A stretch of 64,000 bases of DNA. Origin: Eremothecium cymbalariae DBVPG#7215. Lineage: Eukaryota > Ascomycota > Saccharomycetes > Saccharomycetales > Saccharomycetaceae. The position numbers and the translations under genes were made by a program. The stretch is taken from the NCBI RefSeq assembly GCF_000235365.1, contig NC_016451.1:496001-560000 (forward strand), in the 5' to 3' direction. The notes under the pieces were generated by a model. It was given only the letters and a program-made list of their open reading frames with translations, made no database searches and was not told the origin of the DNA. Positions 57,548 through 64,000 of the stretch are shown here, piece after piece (positions within the stretch are counted from its first letter, which is position 1; each line of letters begins with the position of its first letter).

Positions 57548-58571
57548 CACGTTGAAATGTACTGAATGGTAGAAAGAGAACTGGCTGTTTGTCGAGCGTA
57601 GTGCGTGAGATAGCAAGCAAGAGTCTTTTTTTGCAAAAAACAAGATTCGTATATCTATCTTATTAGTATACACATGGCTTGGATCACGCTTTTTATGCGG
57701 TGAATTTCGCTTTTACGATATTGATACTGGATGCCGTCCTACGGTGGCCGTGCACACAGGACGTAACAACAGCTGAATGGCCGCCAGCCGGGCCCGGCTA
57801 TCCAGCAGAACAAAGGCCGAGGATCCGTTGGCGCTCGAACCCGGCGGAGCCCGCTCCCCGGAATTGGGACCAGTGGCCACCTTTCTTTTTTCCATCGGCG
57901 TCTACGGGCCGACCAGCGAGCAAACCGGTCGGGAGTGAAGATTTGCCGCTTACGTCATCAGTATCTATGTTTCGTGGGGTACGGACGGCGGGTACGACGA
58001 AACGGCGAAGCGTTGGGACCGGGTAGTGCTGACGCTCGTGCACCACAGCGTGTTTTGGCCCTCGGAGGGAGGTCCCCCTAGGCAGGGAAAGTTGAGAGAG
58101 AAGAAAAAAAAGGCATTTACGGGACTAGCAAGGAAAACCAAGTTACAGCTGGCTAACACATACGGGAAGAAGGAATCAAAAGTCATCCTTATCGAGATAG
58201 AGGGTAGCGGCGAGACAAAGGACGAGATTTCCTTGAGAAGGGTATATTTGAGAGGTTAGGAATTGGTTTTAGGAGCAGGTTAGGTTTTGTTCTGGGTGAG
58301 TGTGAGCGTTTTTGTGACGAGTGTTTTCGAAAAGGGCACTCGGGCTTTGGAAAGAGAGAGAGAAGTAGAGAGAGACGAGGATACGCAGCAAGGAGTATAT
58401 TGTTTTGGTATTGAGGTGAGAGAAGGACGGGATCGAGAGGGATCTGTTTTTTGTTTCTGAGGAGTTGGCAAATAGACAAAAAAAGGACGTGGGAAGGGTA
58501 TAGTTGTTTTTTTAGTTATTATTATAATAAAAAGATAACCAAGGAAAAAACGGTTTAAGGGTTTTTGAAGG
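57548..58571. promoter_or_regulatory. 1.02-kb divergent promoter of POR1 and VAC7 with a GC-rich core
   Basis: From about 57730 to 58080 the DNA is GC-rich (41 G/C in the 60 bases from 57781), far above the window's usual level near 40%. It contains a perfect 14-bp palindrome (57786-57799) and a CCGACC/GGTCGG inverted repeat at about 57908-57931. The VAC7 side becomes a long purine-rich leader. Open frames here start at non-ATG codons and were not accepted. Confidence 0.55.
57786..57799. repeat. 14-bp GC palindrome in the POR1-VAC7 promoter
   Basis: AGCCGGGCCCGGCT is its own reverse complement. It could be a site for a dimeric or zinc-cluster factor. No known yeast motif matches it fully. 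Confidence 0.6.
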
Positions 58572-61500
58572 ATGGTGATAGACGAGGAGAGTCGAATCAT
58601 TGTTGAGACGGAGACTGTGGACACGCAGACGCAGCCATTGTTGCCGGTCCAGCCACCTCTTGTTGCTAGTATATCGGAGCAGGCGATGATGCACCAGGAG
58701 CTGTTGCACTCGAGACAGTCTTCGTCACACCAGGTGCTAGATGGACAGCTTATAGGGGGGCTGGGCGAAGCTGTGGGGACCGGTGCTGGGGGTGGGCAGC
58801 AGAGCAGTGATAGTCTGGAGGGGAATGGAAGTGGCAATGTAAATGTAAATGTAAATGGGTATGGGGGGGTTGGGAATCAGGATCGCAAGTCTTTGTTGTT
58901 AGCAGAGGATCGGCCGTTGCTGAAGGAATCTATGTCACAACAGCACTTTGGAAGTACAGTCGTTGGGCAAGGTTCTCAACAGCCACCTGTGATTGCGCAT
59001 AATCCTTTATCGCCACATGCTTCCATGACCGCCCTGAGGAATAAGAAGTCGTCGTTATTAATCGACTCCTTGCCTGCTGCGGGCGAAACGTTGATCGAAG
59101 ATGAAGCCCGCGAGAATGAATCTGGAAGTCATGGAGGGATAGGAGGTGGCGGTGGGGGTGGAGGTAGCAGTATTCATGTAGGGCTTGCAAGCTCAAATAT
59201 CAACCATGGATCTAGTAGTGTGCACACACACCCCGGTATCACACACACAGAAGGAGGATCCACAACGAACAACGGCAGTGGAGCCGTTGGCAGCGATGTG
59301 GTGGGTGGTTTAAATACGGAAGCCTTCTCTACTAGGACTCTTGATCTTCAGCAGCACAAGCCTTATCATCATATGGACAAGTCAGTTTCTGGTCGTTTGG
59401 ACGAAGAGTCCAGATCCGGCTTAAACTATGGGCCTGTTGAAAGTCTAATAGATCAAGATTCTGTAAGACAAGGTAAGGAGTCTTCTACTAAGGCAGATTT
59501 CTTTGCAGCTCGGTTGGCAAGTGCTGTTGGTGAAAATGAGATAAGTGATTCTGAAGAGACTTTTGTTTACGAATCTACTGCCAATTCTACCAAGAACAGT
59601 TATGAGCCAATTAGCAGTAATGTTATAATTACTCAACCATCATTAACAAAACCGTATGGAATACCTGCAAAGTTGAGCACACCAATGTTAAACAAGAACA
59701 AGAAGTTGATGGAGAGGTTGAAGACGAGTAGACACAGTTCTATTGCTGTGATTCCGCCTGCAGCTAGCGACACAATTGCTTCAATTCAAGCTATAAATCC
59801 TGCACAGCAGCAACCGCAACAACATTTACAGCAGCCACAGCCCCAACTACAGCAATTGCAACCGCAGCAACCACAAGACCCACCACCAGCACAACAACAG
59901 CAGCTGCCACAACTCCAGCAGCAACCGCAGCAGCAACACCAACAGCAACAAGTACTGCAGCAACAACAATTACAAACACAACAACAATTGAACTTGCACC
60001 ACGCACAGTCCTTGCAACAATCATCTCAGCAGTCACAATCTCAGCAGCAACAGTCGCAGCCTCACTATGTTCATTCCCAAGCTCTGTCGGACGATTTGAA
60101 GAGTATCCATTCTAGTAAACAACGTAGGGCCCAACAACCGCATGCGGGACAGTCTGATATTCTGTCTGTCAAATCGTATGTTACAAATCAACAAATGCAT
60201 TCTCCCGGTAAACGGTTGGGCGTGCTTTCATTAGGTAAAGTGACACCTGAAGCTCGGCCATCGCGGAACATGTCAACTCATTCCGGAAAATTACGGCCGT
60301 CTTATAACAGCGGCAATACTAGCACATATAAGCTAAAAAATAATCACCTGTATCCTTTTAGGACAACGGCATCTCGTATATTTGACGCTAATGGCGCATC
60401 TTTGCGGCGGTACTCGGGCGTTCCAGATGATATAAATTTGGAGGATTATGTGGAACAGGAGAACGGGGAACTAACACCAAACAAGTTTACTTACAGATCA
60501 TCGTCGGAAATGGAATCGGAGGATGACGAGCATGCACTAGATGAGGAAGAAGGTCTGAGCTACGTCGAAGAGGACGAAGATGACGTGCAATCTATGTTTT
60601 ATTATCACGGGAATGCGCACACAAACAGCACGAATCATCAAAATAACAATTCCAATGGCAATAAAAATAGCGCTGGCAATGAGCTGAATAATAACACCAG
60701 TCATAGTAACGAGAAAAATCAGAATAACGGGTCACATCAATCGCTACATCGCAGATACAGAACACATTACGGTGCAATAGATAAGTATACGCAATCATCT
60801 CAAAAATTGAATTACAGCCAAACCGAGCCAAACATGGATGTACCAGGCGACGACGACTTGGAAGCATTGTATTACTTCAGAAACAATTCTAATCATAATA
60901 ATAATAATCGCGATGGCAATGCTAACGCAGAACCTGGCAACAAAAATGGGCATGGAAGCAAGCACTTGGACTTTTTTTTCCAACCGGATGAGCTCGTTCC
61001 TCTAAAGCCCAAGAAAAGAAGATCCCACACAGTGTATTCCGGCTACTATAATCCACACAATTTCTACACGAAAAGATCAAATTGGAATAAATTTAAGAGT
61101 TTTGTATATTTAACTTTTATTGTCACTAGTTTGTTGGCTCTGGGTTTCATATCTGGGTTTCTACTGGCTACTAATAAGGAATTGCACGATTTCCAAATCA
61201 CTCTTATTGACAATGTTCTCGTATCCACTGATGAACTGGTGTTTGACGTTAGTGTATCCTCTTTCAATCCTGGCTTCTTTACAATTGGAGTACAAGACGT
61301 TGATTTGGACATTTTTGCGAAGACTGCACACCTAGATGATCCGGATAATGGAGCTGTCAGTGGTGATCAAGGAAAAAGCCATGGTTCCTCATATGAGACC
61401 ATACTACTAGGAACAGTATACTCATTGGAAAGTCCACTACGTTTCCCCGGGGGTTTGTTTAGTAGAAACCACTGCGAATCAATGTCGAGCATCAAACTAT

Positions 61501-61844
61501 TGCATCCAGGAGCTACCGATAACGAAGATGAAGGCACGTCCCCACTACCAGTCGACCCAACATATCCAACATCCGCATCCACGTCTCCATCCACACTCCC
61601 ATCGACAACCACATCCGTCATGCACCACAAAGAAAACAACATTAAGCTCCCCCTAGGCTCGAGCGGAAAGAAAACTGAAAACGATGCTGAAAAATGGAAA
61701 ACCTTGATAAGGTACGATTTTGATTTAATAATCAGAGGAAGTATGAAATACAATGTCCCGTTTTTCAAAAGTGAAAAATCAGTAGTCGTCCAAGCTCAAG
61801 TAAACGTCGATCCAAACTGGGCCAAAAAAAAGGTACAATTATAA
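58572..61844 (+). CDS. VAC7: Vac7, vacuolar membrane activator of the Fab1 kinase
   Basis: 1090 residues against 1165 in S. cerevisiae. Vac7 raises PI(3,5)P2 by activating Fab1 at the vacuole. The N-terminal four fifths is disordered: Gly/Ser/Asn-rich, then a Gln-rich tract (about residues 410-495), then an acidic Asn-rich part (HNNNNRDGN near residue 776). One membrane helix follows at about residues 842-868 (VYLTFIVTSLLALGFISGFL). The lumenal C-terminus contains the most conserved block, DELVFDVSVSSFNPGFFTIG, and ends close after it. Start at the first ATG. The partner VAC14 is in the same window. Synteny YNL054W next to POR1. Confidence 0.94.
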   Translation: MVIDEESRIIVETETVDTQTQPLLPVQPPLVASISEQAMMHQELLHSRQSSSHQVLDGQLIGGLGEAVGTGAGGGQQSSDSLEGNGSGNVNVNVNGYGGVGNQDRKSLLLAEDRPLLKESMSQQHFGSTVVGQGSQQPPVIAHNPLSPHASMTALRNKKSSLLIDSLPAAGETLIEDEARENESGSHGGIGGGGGGGGSSIHVGLASSNINHGSSSVHTHPGITHTEGGSTTNNGSGAVGSDVVGGLNTEAFSTRTLDLQQHKPYHHMDKSVSGRLDEESRSGLNYGPVESLIDQDSVRQGKESSTKADFFAARLASAVGENEISDSEETFVYESTANSTKNSYEPISSNVIITQPSLTKPYGIPAKLSTPMLNKNKKLMERLKTSRHSSIAVIPPAASDTIASIQAINPAQQQPQQHLQQPQPQLQQLQPQQPQDPPPAQQQQLPQLQQQPQQQHQQQQVLQQQQLQTQQQLNLHHAQSLQQSSQQSQSQQQQSQPHYVHSQALSDDLKSIHSSKQRRAQQPHAGQSDILSVKSYVTNQQMHSPGKRLGVLSLGKVTPEARPSRNMSTHSGKLRPSYNSGNTSTYKLKNNHLYPFRTTASRIFDANGASLRRYSGVPDDINLEDYVEQENGELTPNKFTYRSSSEMESEDDEHALDEEEGLSYVEEDEDDVQSMFYYHGNAHTNSTNHQNNNSNGNKNSAGNELNNNTSHSNEKNQNNGSHQSLHRRYRTHYGAIDKYTQSSQKLNYSQTEPNMDVPGDDDLEALYYFRNNSNHNNNNRDGNANAEPGNKNGHGSKHLDFFFQPDELVPLKPKKRRSHTVYSGYYNPHNFYTKRSNWNKFKSFVYLTFIVTSLLALGFISGFLLATNKELHDFQITLIDNVLVSTDELVFDVSVSSFNPGFFTIGVQDVDLDIFAKTAHLDDPDNGAVSGDQGKSHGSSYETILLGTVYSLESPLRFPGGLFSRNHCESMSSIKLLHPGATDNEDEGTSPLPVDPTYPTSASTSPSTLPSTTTSVMHHKENNIKLPLGSSGKKTENDAEKWKTLIRYDFDLIIRGSMKYNVPFFKSEKSVVVQAQVNVDPNWAKKKVQL
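59800..60063 (+). repeat. CAR-rich (Gln-rich) low-complexity tract in VAC7
   Basis: About 88 codons, mostly CAG and CAA with interspersed Pro, Leu and His. The mixed use of CAG and CAA makes simple expansion less likely than a pure repeat. It gives Vac7 a prion-like Gln-rich segment. Confidence 0.85.
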
Positions 61845-64000
61845 AACGACCATCATAACCCTCAATCATCTCGTCAGATATCTGCAATCTCTTTTATTTA
61901 TCTCTCAATAAATAATCCTTATTATTCCCTCCCCGGGGTCTTAGACTGCAATATATTTTGGTCGAAGCTGCGACTAGTGCTATGTTGAATAACAACCAAA
62001 CGAATACGTACCCTCCCCATATAATAATAATAATAACATCAACAATCGTAACAAGAACAATAAACCTTAAACCGGAACAAAAGAACCAAAAATGTGAAAT
62101 GAAACCCTCATCACTTTTTGTCTAAAAATCTTTTTTTAAAACTAGAATAGGCAGAACACAGCGCTTGTGCAAGCCTTTAAACAGTAATCCTAACAGCCCA
62201 ATCTACATTCTCCACGCCCCTAAAAAATTATTCCAGCTCTTTCAACAACTTACATCATACCAAATTCCAAATTCCGAATCAATCACAAGAACATTTCTAG
62301 ACCAAATAAAAAGCTAAGAAATTCGATTTTGCAGTAATGCGTATATCGTACGTACCATTAAAAACAATCGAACAAGAAAAAAACTACAAATTGAACTTGG
62401 TATTCCACATCCAACCTTAAATTATAGTTAACTAAATAACTGATCTGATCACACAAATTTACTATACCAGCCAGCTGACTTCAGCTCTCGAGCTCTATTT
62501 TTCAAGCAACTTGAAAAAAAACCCCCGCCTACGACATACCGGGTCAGGCACAGACGTCTGCAACCTAAAACAGCTCTATACAAAGATACAACCTAAGTAG
62601 TACACACACGTACACATGGAAAGCAGATTGTGTACTACTTAGATACAGAAAAACAACCCACTTGATCCATCTGTCTATTTGCCTGCCACTACCCTCTAAT
62701 CACCTGTATCCATATTCTCCTATATACTGCTATTTTTCTTTTTATCTAACCCTTTTTTCCTGATTGCTCTCTCGAGAGCCACTTTGTGTAAAGATCTCGG
62801 AATGCAGGTTCCAAGTTATAAAACAAGCTGAAATAATAGCCGAGATCGTTATAATATAGTTTTAAAAACCACATAGTATTTATAAATAAAAAAGCTAGCT
62901 CTGATCACCCACCGAACAAGCTCGAACGAACCACCGTCCTGTTGGGCAATTATGTTTAAAACAAGTCCAGAAAAGAAACGAGTCCCGTTCCGCTCTGTTT
63001 CCTCGAGGTCCCTCTCCAATCTACTCCTATGTCTTCACATAATCTCTCTTTTCAGTAACACATAACCACTGTCACATCTTTATATGGGCATCTTTTCGTA
63101 AGAAACATATATCCTGTATGGTGCTACCCTCCTGTCATATATTCCACACACTAATTAAATGAACAAAGAGAATGTACACTACTAAAGATAATACGAATAA
63201 CATATTATTTTACTTTTGTTTTAAAACATATAGCTTGCCTGCTGAAGGTTATATTGCAGCGGTGGTGCATTTTTCTTTTTTTGGAACTTCAAAACGTTTT
63301 TATTCTTGTGATGTATGTACCATGTATTTTAAGTGTGTTTCAGAATTTTCTAACACTATACTGAATCAGTTTTCCTGCAGCAGCAGGAAGTGTTTATAAG
63401 GATGAGCTCTATTTACAGAAGCTAAAGTTGTCTAGGTTTTTTTGCATTAAGTTAGGGAGAAAAGAATATCTATTTTAATTTAAATCCGGTGGATCTAAAA
63501 AAAAATCCTTTCATATAGAGAAAGAGACCCAGTAGCGAGTGTGAGAGAGTCTGTAAGTGTAAGTGAGAGGGCGTGTGTGATTGCTACTCCTTCATCTCTC
63601 AAGGATTCAATTTTATTTATTTGCAAGAGACAATAAAGAGACTCAAACAAAACTACTGCGGCTACCAAATTTAGAGCTTTTTAGGTTTTTATAGTATTTT
63701 TTCTTGAAATTTAACAAGAAGAAAGTGGCAGAAAGGTTCGGTTCCATATAAACATCGCATAGTAATTGAGGTTTAGATCGAAACCAGGTAATTACAAGCT
63801 TCCAAAAAGCAGTGTTGAGAGGTTAGGCTTGGACATAGGAAAGGACGGAATAGATAAAAAAAGCGGCTGTGGTTTTGGTCTGTGTGGAACTATCAAGATC
63901 AATAGAAAAGAAGATAGCTGTTGAAGTATTCCTTACCAAGGGCGAGAGATCTTTTTCCGTAGAAGGGAAAGCTTGTTTTCAATAATAGAAAGGAACAGGG
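61845..64000. other. 2.16-kb gene-free 3' end of the window, probable upstream region of the next gene
   Basis: No convincing coding frame; a 75-codon frame at 63172-63399 has no recognisable features. Parts seen are an AT-rich 3' flank of VAC7, a 14-bp inverted repeat (62593-62642), a palindrome CTCTCGAGAG at 62769-62778, and from about 63500 a purine-rich leader-like sequence. By synteny with S. cerevisiae (VAC7 then MSG5; POR2 then SDP1) a dual-specificity MAP kinase phosphatase gene would follow, outside the window. Confidence 0.5.
62593..62642. repeat. Perfect 14-bp inverted repeat with 22-bp spacer
   Basis: CTAAGTAGTACACA (62593-62606) and its exact reverse complement (62629-62642) flank 22 bases. 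It lies in non-coding DNA 750 bp beyond VAC7. It could form an RNA hairpin or be a pair of factor sites. It is flanked by no target-site duplication that I can see. Confidence 0.8.

Noticed and set aside
57679..58026. 115-codon open frame in the POR1-VAC7 promoter
   Set aside because: It starts at a non-ATG codon and is open because the DNA is GC-rich. No domain is recognisable.
63172..63399. 75-codon open frame in the terminal gene-free region
   Set aside because: Composition looks like translated non-coding DNA (many Phe, Cys and Ser), with no family resemblance and no synteny support.

Overview
The window is nuclear DNA from a budding yeast of the family Saccharomycetaceae that branched off before the whole-genome duplication. 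It is gene-dense, genes lie on both strands, and almost all are intronless. Where introns occur they have yeast signals (GTATGT or GTACGT, a TACTAAC-like branch point, AG). The strongest evidence is gene order. Two Saccharomyces cerevisiae regions are interleaved here as one set of single-copy genes: YLR397C-YLR384C with YDL067C-YDL059C in the left part, and YNL064C-YNL054W with YIL118W-YIL114C in the right part. RPS29, PRM5/YNL058C and POR1/POR2 are duplicates in S. cerevisiae but single here. The Rho3 protein, as I remember its relatives, looks most like Eremothecium (Ashbya group). An Eremothecium such as E. cymbalariae is my best guess, not a proven assignment.

Left part (1-36 kb), in order: AFG2 (cut by the window edge), VPS33, COX9, COX8, CST9, an aldo-keto reductase, IDP1, ATP10, ART10, CCW14, PEX19, UBC9 (intron), SYO1, ECM19, STE23, an snR34-like H/ACA snoRNA, RPS29 (intron in the 5' UTR), TSR1, REH1, VAC14 (intron after a 4-nt first coding exon), SWC7, IKI3 and RAD59. 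Ribosome assembly is well represented (Afg2, Syo1, Tsr1, Reh1, snR34, Rps29). So are cytochrome oxidase and ATP synthase biogenesis (Cox8, Cox9, Atp10) and the vacuole (Vps33, Vac14).

Right part (36-64 kb): YDJ1, MTQ1, TRM6/GCD10, NOP2, ARP5, RHO3, a PRM5/YNL058C-like gene whose frame is broken inside a proline repeat, OCA2, HIS5, NUP159, POR1 and VAC7. After VAC7 come about 2.1 kb with no convincing gene. This is probably the upstream region of the next gene, MSG5/SDP1 by synteny. Vac14 and Vac7, both regulators of the Fab1 PI3P 5-kinase, are encoded in the same window.

The items most worth a second look are the VAC14 micro-exon intron, the 408-nt 5' UTR intron of RPS29 with two Rap1 sites upstream, the snR34 candidate recognised by its guide sequences, and the (Ala-Pro-Pro)27 minisatellite with a C7 frameshift in the PRM5-like gene. 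No mobile element, tRNA, rRNA or CRISPR array was seen. No clearly new biological system was found.
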